A stretch of 64,000 nt of DNA from assembly GCF_000350225.1 (NCBI RefSeq), contig NW_005178916.1, positions 124,001 to 188,000 of the forward strand, read 5' to 3'. This stretch comes from Chondrus crispus (Eukaryota > Rhodophyta > Florideophyceae > Gigartinales > Gigartinaceae). The notes beneath the pieces were generated by a model. The model searched no databases. It was given only the letters and a program-made list of their open reading frames with translations, and was not told the DNA's origin. The position numbers were made by a program, and so were the translations under genes. Positions 40,876 through 52,707 of the stretch are shown here, piece after piece. Each line of letters opens with the position of its first letter. The first letter of the stretch is position 1.

Positions 40876-43370
40876 CTGAAATAGTGAAGCATCTGAATTA
40901 GTGCAGGCTACAGTATTCTGACTGCGTCAAATTCCACCCAAAAAAAAATAGTGTTGGCTTCACTATAAAGGAACAGACTGCAATTGATGTAACCTTTATT
41001 TTTCATTAAAATCTAAGAGAAAATGTAGCAAGGCTCTTAAACTGTAGAACGTATACTATGCTGCACTCACAAACAATCCCTCCACTGGGGCGCCTTCGAA
41101 GTGCTCAGTATGACGCTTGATTATTTCCTTAAATGAGGAAACAGTTGCTCGACCCTGCATTGGGCATTCAGGTCCAGTGAAAGACCACAACGAATCATGG
41201 CCTTGCGAGCGTACCCAACGCCATTCTCGTCGCGCATTTGGTTAACGCCACGCACTACCCTCGCTGCCAACTGTAGGAAGTACCTTTTTCCTAGATTGGG
41301 CAACCTGCCAGCGCCTTTCCCTTGCAACCACTCAGGGCTGTGCAATAACTCTGCCTTCTTGCCATCCCATAGAGAGACCCCCCTGTCCTTGAGCTTCTGT
41401 ATCACAAAACTGTCACACGGCTGACAAAGATCCGTAGAATTTGCAGGTAAAAATCTCAAAGAGCACTTCAAAGCCTCCAAAGCAAAATTCTGCTCTACCG
41501 TTTCCCCATGTCCGCACAATTATCTAAAAAAATAGTCCTTGTCCTGCCAAAAGGATCTCGCGATATCGCCCTGGGTTCTTGTAGCCACTGTAAGAACACA
41601 TCCCTATCCATCCATTCTTTGGGCGGTGTCCTGTAACAAGCCCCCGGTACATCATCGACAATGCCTCGGATAGGATAACTGCGATTAGCATTCTGAAATA
41701 TCAAAAAGGCTGTCATGATTTGAGCATTTCGTCCACCGGTAAGTCTCACTAGCATAGTCATGCCCTGTCCCCCAGACGTAACATCTGCATACATCACTTC
41801 TTGAGCTCCACAAAGGCCAAATGTTTTACCGTCGTCGAGGTTGATAATAAAGTGCGTCTCATCGAAATTGTGCCCCAAATCCTCATCGAGCAGACCACTC
41901 TCAAATTCACGCTTCACACACCCCAGATGAAAAGCGACCTGCTTCTCGATAAACTACTTGCTTTGCCGGGCTCATCATGAGCTTGCCGCATTGTCTCCTC
42001 GACACAATATTATGACGTTCCATGAATCGCTGCACCCACCCTGAATTAATAAGCGTAGAAAGTTGCACGCCCCCTCCGTTGACATTCGGCAGCTTGGCTT
42101 TCGACTGAAGGACACGGATCAGATCTCGGGCCACCACGCCTATCAACCGAGACGAGAACTTCATTCCCACATTCGACAGTCTCTCAAACTCAACCCGCAG
42201 AGCATCTTGGAGAGCAATATTCCACGACTCCATTTTTCGCCCACGTCCTTTCCTGACCTTGCACAAGACTTTTCTTCTACCCGCATTAATTAATGCGCTC
42301 TCCACAGAACCACCCCGCTGTCTCCTTGTTGCTCGATGAGACAGATACGCATATTCCTCCTCATGCAGTATGACTTCCTTGTCTTTCCACCAGGGCATGG
42401 CCTTGATGATGTTGGCATTCTCTGACGCTGAGAAAAGCGCCGGGAAGTGTGGTACTGTACGTGCCATCAATCTTTTGATTGGCGTACCATCGGTGAGCTG
42501 TTGGTCCATCCACTTGACGACATTCTTCCTGTCTCTCTTTGTTACCACCTGTTGCAATGCGCGTTTGCAGTTGGACGGTGGTGCAGACTCTTTTGCTTGC
42601 GTGGGCACTAAGGGAGAAGGGACCGTATCTGTGGTGTTAGCATCCGATGGGACGAGGTCTGGTGTCGGAGCAACGTTCTGGGCGTTTGATACAGCTTGCT
42701 GCAAGAAAGCGACAATCTGGGAAGAACTCGGGATCGGCGTATTGCAGGATGTTGTCTCGGGTTCTCGATGGGACAGACACAAAGAGTGTTAATGCTACAG
42801 TGATTCTTATACGTTTTGGAGGCAAGGCTGCTAACTTTTATCACCTCAGCTTACGAATAAAGAACAGGTATTAAGCCGTTCAGTTGCTACAGTGAACACG
42901 TAGATGAGGTAACGGCTTCATTATGGTCAGCTCACTATATTGTTGTTCGTGAAAGAGGGTGCTAAGGACCTTGTTTGACGTACACAGCTTCCCGAAGAAC
43001 GTTCGTGTGACGCTTCAGGCTGCCAGTACAATATAGTCGTTCAGACGATAAAAGTCTCAACTGTGCCTGTGAGGACTGATTCTTACCCACAATGCCCTGC
43101 TTGCTGTGAATTTCAAATTGTGCAAAACGTAACAGCGTTTAAAAGCCCGTATTTTCGAACTTTCGAAAATATGAAGACAATGACGTGTCGTTTAGGCTTC
43201 ACTATTTAGCACGTTTTGAAATAGTGTAGACTTCATTATTTTTGTACAACTTGTAAATAGTGTAGTACTTCAAATGGTGTAGGCTGCACCAATAATGATG
43301 TGTTCCTCGAAAAACACCGTACGGAAATACTGTAGACTAGACTAATTACCCTATTCGGTGTAGACAGGCC
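40876..43370 (-). mobile_element. pogo/Tigger-like DNA transposon, decayed
   Basis: It encloses the DDE_1 transposase remnant. Both ends carry related inverted sequence: AATTAGTGCAGGCTACAGTATT at about 40,900 (plus) resembles AATTAGTCTAGTCTACAGTATT on the minus strand at about 43,350. Motifs of the type AGTGTAGGCTTCACTAT are scattered near both ends. Exact termini and target duplication (TA expected for this group) could not be fixed. Confidence 0.5.
41121..42782 (-). pseudogene. DDE_1 (pogo-like) transposase with CENP-B-type HTH, frameshifted
   Basis: Three frames in order: 41,907-42,782, 41,495-41,917 and 41,121-41,519, overlapping slightly, which means two frameshifts. The first holds a DNA-binding region with the CENP-B-like end NSGWVQRFMERHNIVSRRQC. 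The catalytic part shows D in NFDETHFII, D in RTIFLDNCADM, and the third acid in LPANSTDLCQPCDSFVIQKL; the L-P-N-T-T/S...QP.D pattern is diagnostic of the DDE_1 superfamily. The amino end lacks an ATG in this frame; a separate frame at 42,825 (MPPKRIRI) may be the original start. Not functional as it stands. Confidence 0.8.
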
Positions 43371-43433
43371 TGTGTAAAGGAGGAAATGGATCTTTTGAAA
43401 ACACCAGTGCACGTGTCAGCAGTCGGCAGCTGA

Positions 43434-43806
43434 GGGCCATTCCATTCATCGTGATTGGCAATCACGCAATCACGTCAATAAATGGTGCCTGCTCCCTTGT
43501 CGTTGGTTGTTTATATTACGTTTCCTAAAAAATGGTCATGCTCATTAAAGAAATAAATAATCGACTTAAAATTAATCTTGTGCTCCAACTTCCTGTAATG
43601 CTCCTTGCAATTCTAAAAGATTTAAACCCCATTCAAATAAGCAAGAAGTGCGTTAACACATGCACATGCAAAGCCGTGGAAATGTGCTTACAACTACAAG
43701 TAGAACACGTTGGAGAAAGGAACGATGCAGAACGACGTTAAATTAATGTCGTGATTGCGTGATTGCGTGATTGCATGATTGCCAATCACGATGAATGGAA
43801 TGGCCC
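43434..43806. mobile_element. MITE-like element with about 40-bp inverted ends
   Basis: The left end GGGCCATTCCATTCATCGTG and the continuing GATTGGCAATCA are mirrored at the right end, with one or two differences. TGA flanks both sides and may be a 3-bp target duplication. The right arm contains a short GTGATTGC tandem (three copies). The 370-bp interior has a 69-codon frame without motif. Confidence 0.75.
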
Positions 43807-44034
43807 TGAGTTTGTGGTTTCGTGAACTCCGATACCCCTCGATCCCCGAGGGAGCGCCGGTTCTCCCTGGTTGTAAATAAAGTTTTCTATCATACGCGAT
43901 ATGCACCGTGATTTTATTACAATTCTCAATAAACGCAATTACAGTAGGGGCAAAAGAAGCCATTGAATTTTTGAAAAACTCAAAGTATTGCAACCTATCA
44001 CAGCACTCCGCCTGTTTAGTCCAAATATCCGTCA

Positions 44035-44165
44035 ACAAGTAAACATTTACTTTCCACGGGGTAAACATTGACCCCCGGTCAACAAGAAAACATTTACTTG
44101 CCACTGGGTAAACATTGACCACCCGTCTAATTTTCTAGTAAACATGTTCCCGCTACTGGGCAAAT
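44035..44165. repeat. Repeats of GTAAACATTTACT / GGTAAACATTGACC
   Basis: Two tandem units of about 56 bp, each with an AAACATTTACT block and a GGGTAAACATTGACC block. Similar AGTAAACATTTACT motifs form the array at 59,880-60,090. Confidence 0.7.
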
Positions 44166-44539
44166 CAATATGAGAATGCCATTTCCACTGCTGCATGCGC
44201 ATGGACGCTCTATGTTACCTATGTACCGCAATTCATCTTCTGGATGATATAAACTGGACTGTTTTCGGTAGTGAAAAATCGATACGATCTTGGTAAATCA
44301 TACAAATAGATGTAGCTTTAACAATTCTCATGAGTTCGATCTGTAAAGTCCAATTCTCTACCATTGGTGAAGCTGTCACGGATTACGCTGCGGTAATGAG
44401 ATTAAATTACTTAGTAATAAAGCGCAAATGAGAAGGCAACATCCTGCAAACTTTAACATACTTAATGCGACTTCAAGATAGTGAGTGTTTTTCTATGGCA
44501 AAGACGCTTGATCGTGGCGACATACATACTGTGCTCTCT

Positions 44540-44755
44540 TCATGTGTTTTGAAACTCCAAAAAAGGACCCAAAACTCATTATGAGATTTGGAAGGCCGAA
44601 AAGGGACCCAAAACTCATTATGAGTTTTGAACCCCCACAAAAAGGTATTCGAAACTCATTATGAGTTTCGGGTACCAAACAAAGGGGTTCGAAAATCATA
44701 ATGAGTTTCGAATCTCCAAAAAAAGGTATTCGATATTCAAAATGAAGTTGACACT
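44540..44755. repeat. Palindromic module array (AAACTCATTATGAGTTT type)
   Basis: About five units of a palindrome such as AAACTCATTATGAGTTT, separated by A-rich spacers (CCAAAAAAAGG). It is related to the terminal arrays of the 48,491-55,394 element and lies just beyond the end of the MULE transposase remnant. Confidence 0.85.
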
Positions 44756-45057
44756 ACATATTCCGTAAACAAGTTAACATTTGCCTGCTGCTCACTTAAC
44801 ATTAACCACCTCAGCAAAGGTCAAATGCAAACATCGACCCTGAAAACAGGTGGCTTACTCAATTCATGAGTATAGGACTCATGAAACAGGGCGTTTCATA
44901 CACGAAGTGGTAGTTTAGTCAGTCTTTTAACAGGACTATACGCTCTTTCAAAGTCCGTAGGTCGCTGGGTGATCTTCAGAAGAAATATGGGACTCAATAG
45001 GATAGCACAGATAGCTTCAACACATAAGTCTCGATACCATTTTTCTTTCGTGTCTAC

Positions 45058-47728
45058 TCAGAGATCTCTATCAGAAGCATCAACATCAATACAGTTCACG
45101 GCAGAATCTTTCTTTTCCAAGCCTTGAGCATTCTTGATATCGCCGCCACTCGTTTTAATTTTCAAGAACAACGTCGACATAACTTTGCGCAGGAGAAGAT
45201 CATGTGATACTTTCTTCAGGCAACTCAGAATCTCAATTCGGGCATCAAATGCTGAGAACGCATTTTCAACTTTCATTGTCAGATCGGTAAGCTTTTCCAT
45301 CTGTACAGCTGAAGCTTCTTCGACAATTTCGTTCATTGCCTCAGCTACATTCTTCTGAATTATTTTCATTTCCAACAAGTCTCCCTTCATTGTGTTCCGA
45401 CTTTTATGCTTCGTGTCTGAACGAGATACGGAGGCTTTAATTTTTCTTTCGGAACTGCCTGGGATATTACCGAGAAACTTGGATCTCTTCTGTTTTTTCT
45501 GCGGAGATTTCGATCCAGATGGGGCAACCAAAGAGTCAAACCGCTGTCGCTTGCGAAGGATGTTGTACGCGCCAACCCCGCTATCCAATCCAAGCCATTC
45601 CTCGACTGAAATGTTGTCGAGATCTTCGAGTCGTTTAGCGGCAATGGCTGGATTAATCTGCACGCCACAGATGTGATGTCCTCTCCTATTTTGGCTCTCA
45701 ACGATGTTTGTGTCCTGAAATCCAGTGCGGAAATTTTGATCAGCCATATTTGAAAACGCTGTAATGGCCAACGTCTTGAAGGGGTATTTTAGTACCCAAT
45801 CTCTCCAAGACCTGTCCAGCGATCTGACGTAGTCCAGAGCCTCGTTTGCTTCCACAGTGCTTCTGCAGTTGCGCATTTTCATCATCGTTCTATAGAACAC
45901 ATCTCTGATATTCACCGGTTGTCGGGCCGCTCGTCGCCTTGCATCCCTGTCAAAATGAACAGTACAACCAATCATGATGTTCTCCACATGCATACGTGCT
46001 GAACCTCCGATTGTCGATTGAAGGGCCAGGACAATTCCTTCCATTTCGGCGGCATCGAAGTCAGTAGTTATTGACCTAATTTCGATGCACCGGATCCCCC
46101 ATTGGTCTAGATTGAACACGTATGGAACGCGTATTAAGCATAAACTTTGCGGCGCACTCACAGCTCTTCTCCAGTATGTCTGCATGTGATCCAGAAACAG
46201 TTTCCATCCCATACAGTACGAATCACGCGTAAGTCGGTTCATCATGAATCTGGCGATGACAATTCCCTTCGTTCCTGATAGGCCGGGATGGGCTTGTGCT
46301 ACAACATTGTATAAATACCACGAAACTTTAGCCGACAATCGAAATGGCTTGAAACTTTCTTTTGTCGACATGACAACCTTCACCATAGAAACGTCATTTT
46401 CCAATGTCTTGAGGGCCGCATCTCCGGCAAAGCAAGATGACGTCGCTCCTTTTGCGATCATTGAATTAGTTGCTAAAAGAACCGCCGCTCCTCCTTTTTC
46501 CACAGTTCTGACTTTTCTCACATATTCGTTTCTCTCATCCGCTGCCATTTCAAACAAAGTTCCAATGCTTTCTCTTTCTTTTGCGCCAGATTGCATTGCC
46601 GTGCAGATATGTGGTCACTTACAGAAACCCCGGAACCTCCAGCTCCAAAGCTATGCAATAGTTTCTTCTGAACCTCCAATTTGATGTGGGCTGCGGGGGC
46701 TCCTCTCGACTTGCGAGCTTCTTCAACAATAACAGTATCTTTCGCGAAAGAGGATACAGGCGGGGTGGCGGGGGATGGTTGTGTATTCCTTGAAAGTAGG
46801 CAACACAAATTGTGTTTTGTTCTCGAGGCAGTCCCCGCAATATATCACCTCTTTTGTAGACCGCGGTATCGCACGACACCTGACCGACCGGTTGCATGAG
46901 GATTAATTTTACAGGGCAAGCCCCAGTCTCGATAAGGGATGTTCCGTGATCCCCACTCTCGATAAGGGATGTTCCGTGATCCGGACATTGAGCAGTTCTC
47001 TTTCCCTTGCTGAGGAAGAACATACAGTCCTCTTTGCTGCAGTCTGCGACTCTCCCGCTATGTAACATCTCTTGCAATTCAACCAGAGCCTCATCTGTCA
47101 ACGCATGTAAAGATTGAGATGAGTGCTTCCGCGACGCCCAACCTTCGATGCTAGACCGTCCCCATCTCCCTTTCGACAACCAGAACAACCAAGGAAATAC
47201 TCTCCAGTGGATCTGTTTTTCCTTAATTTAGGGACTCCTCGACATTTTTGCACTACCCCTGGAGCTCCTTGTGATGCAGTTGGAGTCCTGATGTATTGAC
47301 AAGACCCACCCGCACTGTTGACTTTTTTTGCACCGACAAAAAAAAGTCCTTGCCAAACGCTTAGCGGTATGCTGCGCAGAAGCGCTACCATCGTTCCTCT
47401 CCCTCTGTTCGGAAAAAAGCTGCTCAAACGTTTCACTATTTCCATGGCTTCTCCCGCTAAATGAAGATGGTACCAGCGCACAATGCTTCACTCCGAGGCA
47501 CTTGTATCTCAGCTTCTGCATGATTTCGCTGCTTTCCAGAAATGGAACGCGCCCATCCCAGTTTCCGTTAGCCTTGAAGCGATAAACCAATTGATTTAAA
47601 ATCTGACTGCTTGTCTGACCGCGGATAACATGCAGAACGCCATCCTCACTTGTTTCAAGCATGGAAATAACGAAAGAATTATGAGATTGCAGGCTCTCTG
47701 CCATCATTCTTGAACAAACATGGTACAT
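45058..47728 (-). pseudogene. MULE-type transposase, broken by several frameshifts
   Basis: Read from 47,728 down: an N-terminal frame (to 47,228), a zinc-binding part in the next frame (VVQKCRGVPKLRKNRSTGEY, then FLGCSGCRK), then 46,619-47,188 with CMFFLSKGKRTAQCPDHG and the GIHNHPPPPR motif typical of the WRKY/GCM1-like finger in MULE proteins. The core at 45,058-46,596 has ITTDFDAAEMEGIVLAL and CTVHFDRDARRRAAR, which match the D...E.A and C-x2-H-like region of MULE transposases, and DTNIVESQNRR near the end. A 31-bp tandem duplication (GATAAGGGATGTTCCGTGATCC-like) doubles GTSLIE in the finger part. At least three frame changes make it inactive. Confidence 0.75.
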
Positions 47729-48490
47729 TTACAGACGCGGACTCTCTCATAATCCTAATAACAGAAGTCTTTGGGAGCCACTTGGTCTCCTTCACGTCCA
47801 TGACCAAAATAATTTGTGACTTATCATGACATGACGATGTCAGTATAGGAGTTCCAAATCAGAAGGGAAAGAGGAGACTCTCTGGTCTCCACTTTGGGAT
47901 GTCTGTGGATGAGTTAGATCAATAACCTCCTCTAGGTCATCCACTGTTGCGTAATTGGTACTGCTCATCCTGTTCGATCTGCAAAATGCGACTTTACAAA
48001 TCAGTGAGACTATACTTTTCTGAAGGTAGGGATTGACGTACAAATCTTCTCTGCCTCTACACGGTTTTGGTAAACAAACACCACACTAAAATGGTCTCAA
48101 TGAAAAGGCTACACTCGACGAAGAACCACAAAAAAGGAACGTTACAAGCGAATACAGGAATTGAATATTCTACAGTCAAGAGTTAAGAGTAAGCAAGAGT
48201 TATAGCTCGGGCTCGAAAAGGTTAACGGCTTCAAAATGGTCTAGATCAAAGAAAGGCCCACTCTACCCTTCTGCGTGGGTCCGGAGTGCGTGGGGTATGC
48301 CATACCGTTCTCGTTGGGGCATTCAACCCAGCAACAACGGTTCATTAATGATCAAAAGTACAGGTATATAAGTTACAATCCACATCACCTACGGGGGTCC
48401 CGACCCACGGCAGCTATCCTGGCTTATTTTTGGTCCATAATCAAGCGCAAATAATACTGTGCGCCGATTATACAAATGAAGGACAGATGA
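47729..48490. other. No gene recognised
   Basis: Flank between the MULE remnant and the left inverted repeat of the methyltransferase element. Only short frames without motifs. Confidence 0.4.
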
Positions 48491-49286
48491 TGTACTCTCA
48501 TTATGAGTTTACCAAAAAAGCAAAACAGGGGACTCGAAATATTCGAGCCTGAGCAAATTGAAGAAGCGATCAAGCGCGTTCAGCCTAAAGTCCTTGCTTT
48601 GCGCATGTACAGTATCCCCATTTTGAGTTTCGAGTACCAAAAAAAGGGGCTCGAAACTCATTTTGAGTTTAGAATACCAAAAAAGGGGTTCGAAACTCAT
48701 AATGAGTTTCGAACCCCCGAAAAAAGGTAGTCAAAACTCAAAATGAGAATTGTCTCGAAGTATGCACAGGGGGCCAGGGGCCCTTCAGGGACGGGACAGG
48801 TACTGTAGTGTGCGCGTGTAAAGTATCCTCATTTTGAGTTTCGAGTACCAAAAAAAGGGGCTCGAAACTCATTTTGAGTTTTGAGTACCAAAAAAAGTGT
48901 TCGAAACTCATAATGAGTTTTGAGTACCAAAAAGGGGTTCGAAACTCATAATGAGTTTCGAACCCCCGAAAAAAGGAAGTCAAAACTCAAAATGAGAATT
49001 GTCTCGAAGTATGCGCAGGGGCGCTCCAAGCACGCAGCAATATGTGCGATTTTAGCGTGTGCTGTAGGTTAATATTGCGTTTCGCAGCCTCAAAATGGTG
49101 GGGGCGATTCTCATGTTGAGAATGCCCTTATTGTGTGCTTGGGAGTGTGCTGGGGCCCGTAGAACAGTACACTAAATATGCGTTGGGAACCCATGTTTTT
49201 TTGTTTTGAAACGAAAGACATGTTTCAATAAGTCAGATGTATGTTTATTTAGAAAGAAAGTTCGGTCTCTACAGCTAGCTTCAATA
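48491..49286 (+). repeat. Left terminal inverted repeat with palindromic modules
   Basis: The outer 520 bp are modules of about 220 bp, each with several palindromes (GAAACTCATAATGAGTTTC) joined by AGTACCAAAAAAAGG spacers and ending GAATTGTCTCGAAGTATGCG. The inner 270 bp are unique sequence that matches the right repeat in inverted order (for example GGTTCCCAACGCATA and CCGTAGAA regions). The helicase stop codon lies inside it, so the repeat reaches into the gene. Confidence 0.88.
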
Positions 49287-50749
49287 CCTCTTCCCGTCTG
49301 CGACTCTTCATTTGTGGTTCGAGGTACAAGAAATCTTTGACGTCAGAATCATCAGATTGAGGGAAATGCCGGTGACTTGTCAGGTACTTTTTACAAAGGG
49401 GACTCCCAACAGTAATTTTCTGAAGCTTTCCTAAAACGATTAGCACTTCTCTTGCGCGTGAAATTGCCACACACGCGGAGTGCTTATCGTTTAGAAAAGT
49501 CAATTGTGTAGGCTTATTTCCGGCACCACTGTGCTCAACGAATATTCTCACTAATGAAAGGAAAACAACATCAAACTCTTTTGCTTGGGCCGATGCGAAT
49601 GTCAATACCGACGCATTGCGAAGGATCGATTTTTCCAGAGCCTGTGTCAGAAAGTTTTTCTGAGAAATATACGGAGTGAGAATGCCAATCGACATCTTAC
49701 TTGATGGGGATGCCGACTGTCATTCTTTCAGCATTTCAATGACGACATGACACTCGTATTCATTCCTATAACCGCCTCTTGGATCATGTACCTCATTGTT
49801 TGTGGCATTCAAGGCACGGAATTGCTTCGTGTTCACGAAGTTCACTACCCGTAACGGAAAGCGGTGGCAAGAAATAGTCTCCATACAATTCTCAGTTGCC
49901 CAAAACCTTTGCGGTAACCGTGGTCCATTCAGTATTTTCCCAGCGTGGAAGTTGTCGCTGACATACCGTCCGATAGATGGCGCACTACTCATCTGCTTCT
50001 CAAACTGGAACATGACACGTGGTGTCTGCTCCCACATAGCTACATGCTGTGCGCTCGTTCGGGAGAAACGAGGGTTTCATTGTCATCACAGACATCGCCT
50101 TGGAAAAGAAGTGAGGAGTACTAGCTCTGTGTCTCGTCCGGATATGAAACGTCTTATCTTCGTATGGCCGAAGCTGGGCTTGATCGCCAACCAAGACCAC
50201 AGAGGTACCAAGCACCGGTTCGCCAACGTTGTCGAGAACCCGGGAGAGTGCCGCAGTTGTTTCGGTTTCACACGCGTAAGCAGCCTCATCAATAACAATG
50301 AGATCAAAACCATGAATGTTTTGATTCCAGTCAAACGAAATTGCTGACCCAAGAGTGCTAAAGGTTGCTTTTCTCTCGTTTATGATAGCGCCCGGTCCCC
50401 ATTTTTCGGATTGAGATAGTTCGTGTATCTGGAACTGCTGAGCTGCCTCTTCTGTACTCATGGAACCCAGACGCAATGGCGAGTACTCAGAATCAATGTC
50501 ATTGCCGCCTGCCGTGAAGTACTTTATCAGAAGATCATCGATCGCGGCGTTTGTAACTGTCAAAACCAAGGCCCTTCCAGTTAGGAGATCAGAAACACGA
50601 GAATGCCGATTCCTCTCATCTCCAGAACCAAGAATTAACAAAGAACCGAGAGATTTTCGAGTTCTGGCCCAGACAAGAATCGTGACGACGTGAGACTTGC
50701 CAGTACCGGGCGGGCCTTGGCAGAAAAACATCGATGATGAAAAGTTCAC
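49249..50749 (-). pseudogene. UPF1-like SF1B helicase, C-terminal ATPase core, broken
   Basis: The first frame (50,000-50,749) has Walker A in FFCQGPPGTGKSH, VTNAAIDDLL (motif Ia), IVIDEAAYACE (Walker B with DEAA) and VVLVGDQAQLRP (motif III). A frameshift near 50,035 leads to MFQFEKQMSSAPSIGRYVSD (the Q-Y/F-R-M region, with K in place of R), and after an in-frame TGA at 49,720-49,722 to MSIGILTPYISQKNFL, ASAQAKEFDVVFLSLVR and HSACVAISRARE (motifs V and VI). That is the full helicase core of the UPF1/DNA2 type. The frame is also open upstream of 50,749 to about 50,820, but no true ATG start could be fixed; the N-terminal domains are absent or lost. Confidence 0.85.
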
Positions 50750-50824
50750 GTCTCCCTTTCTCCCTGGACCAGTCGAGTTGCCAATATCGCACCACCACCA
50801 CCTTTGTGCGCTCTGGGAAAGAAG

Positions 50825-51396
50825 ATGGTATGCTGTGACATGAGAACACTACGACACAAGAAACTGGAGCTGACTGCCGTTGACTGTGGTTTTTATAGCC
50901 CGGAGGATTTTACACGTCCGAGGACTTTGCGGACAAGGACTTCGTTAAGGGCACTCCCTGTTGCACCACTGCTTCCGGTACGGGCACCGCTACGCCCACG
51001 GTGTCGAGATGTTCGACCACGCGTAGTTGCATTTGGCATGGTTTTCACAAGGGTGTACTTAACGCGGAAGACTGGCTTTCCTTGCAAGGCATATGCAGAT
51101 AAGCGGGGAAGACAAATGTGATAGAGACGCAAAGAGATGGATGAATGGGGGGTCCCGAATGAAAGGTGTCCGTCGCGCCACGCCGTTAGGAGGAGATGAG
51201 GTGCGAGTGGCTAGGGGCCTGGCTTTTTACCCGATTTTACGGATTTTACGGATTTTTACCACCTGGGATGGTGGTACTTTGCAGGCTTCGTCCCACTTTT
51301 CCGAAGCATACCCTTTTCTTTACTACGCCGTCTCTAGCAGCCCATCCAGTCCTTACTTTTCCAGACTTCACTTCGGAAAATAATCACCATTGAATT
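50825..51396. promoter_or_regulatory. Divergent promoter region between helicase and methyltransferase genes
   Basis: This is the only long non-coding interval inside the element and it separates two divergent genes. It contains a short tandem of GATTTTACG around 51,233-51,260. No TATA box was evident close to the ATG at 51,397. The regulatory role is inferred from position. Confidence 0.4.
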
Positions 51397-52707
51397 ATGA
51401 CTTTCGCTCCTGTCCGCTTCGCCCAGTTGTGTCTCACTCACTTGTTTCACATTCTGAGAAACGACAAATTCAGAACAAATTTCAACCTTCGCGAATCCAA
51501 GACGTCTGATGTACTACGCTGGATACACAAGCAAGATGATGACAGCGCGGTCAAAGCGCTAAAGGCGTTACTGCTGAACAAAAATAGGAAGCGAAGAGAT
51601 CCCGGAAATTTTCGATCTTTACTCAACGACGGACCACCTATTCTCAGAGAGCTCGGCACAGAACAGGTGAAGCAAATTTTCAAATCTGCAGTTTCCTTTG
51701 TCATGTACGGGGAGAAAGACCCTCGAATCTTCGAAATTTTCGAGATGCTTTTCGCGACGGGTAAGATCAGCCCCTTGTTAGTGGTTGGGAGCAAGTATAT
51801 TCCAGCCAAGGGCAACAGATATGCTGTGCCAAGTTCGTCTAAGTCTTACTTCACTACCAAGCCTCCTGATACGTTCGAGGTTATTATCTACATTCACGCC
51901 TTGAAAGTTGCTGTGGACTACTTTCAGAGAGAACGGAAACGCCGGAACAAGATTTCGAGTCCGTTTCGGATAAGCTATACCTGCGGAAATCGTCTGGGCT
52001 TCGCCGTTCAACTCATTGTAAAGACGTGGACATCCTTGGCGAAGAAGATGGGCCTCGAGAGGGGCTTTCCGGAGAGTTTTGATCGTGCCGCCCTGGAATC
52101 AAGTGGAACCGTTATGGTTCTCGGTGAGAGCGACAGCGGCCTTGCGCCTACGTCACAGAGCGATATATTCCGGGGACACCGAAACGCCGCGATGAATTTG
52201 AAGCATGCGGATCCTACTGCTTGGAAGAGGACCAAGGAGCAAAATTACGCGTTTAGGAAACTCACTGCTATGCTATTTCACCACTTGAAAGAGGTTTCTA
52301 CGCATGAGTACCTATACGAATGTGCGGAAGAAACGGACTGGGAATTTGTCAAGAAGTACAAGTGCGAGAAGAAAGACACCGTTGCTCCCGTTTTCGCTTC
52401 CTTATCTGCACCTACAAAAGCAGCGATAGGGTATGTTGACAATGGTGCCACAGCTATTGACGTCGATTCTATGGGCAATACTGAAGACACCGTTGATATA
52501 GGCGCAATGGAAGCATCGCAGGACGAAGATAAAAAAGGAGTTATCAAGGAAGAAGGTAATAGGGTCCCTATGGATCCTCAGGATACCAGACCGGAAAAGC
52601 GTCATAAAACGTCTGGAACAAGGGGTGAAGAGCGGTATCAGTTCGCCTACGACAGGGTCATGAAGACGATGAGTCCTTTCTCTCCCGTATTCAAGACGTC
52701 CCAATGA
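51397..52707 (+). pseudogene. N-terminal region of the methyltransferase-SET protein
   Basis: An ATG-started frame of 436 residues without a family I recognise. It is helical and basic up to about residue 310, then acidic and low-complexity (DSMGNTEDTVDIGAMEASQ). The last about 25 residues are probably out of frame: from about 52,640 the alternative frame reads HEDDESFLSRIQDVPMTDFL straight into the methyltransferase motif DPPY. The formal stop overlaps an ATG (ATGA at 52,704-52,707), so termination-reinitiation is possible, but a frameshift in a once continuous ORF explains the text better. Function of this domain unknown; a target-recognition or chromatin-binding role would fit its place. 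Confidence 0.6.

Noticed and set aside
43694..44122. Minus-strand ORF of 142 residues
   Set aside because: It spans the MITE-like arm and the GTAAACATT repeats, so it is a repeat-derived frame.
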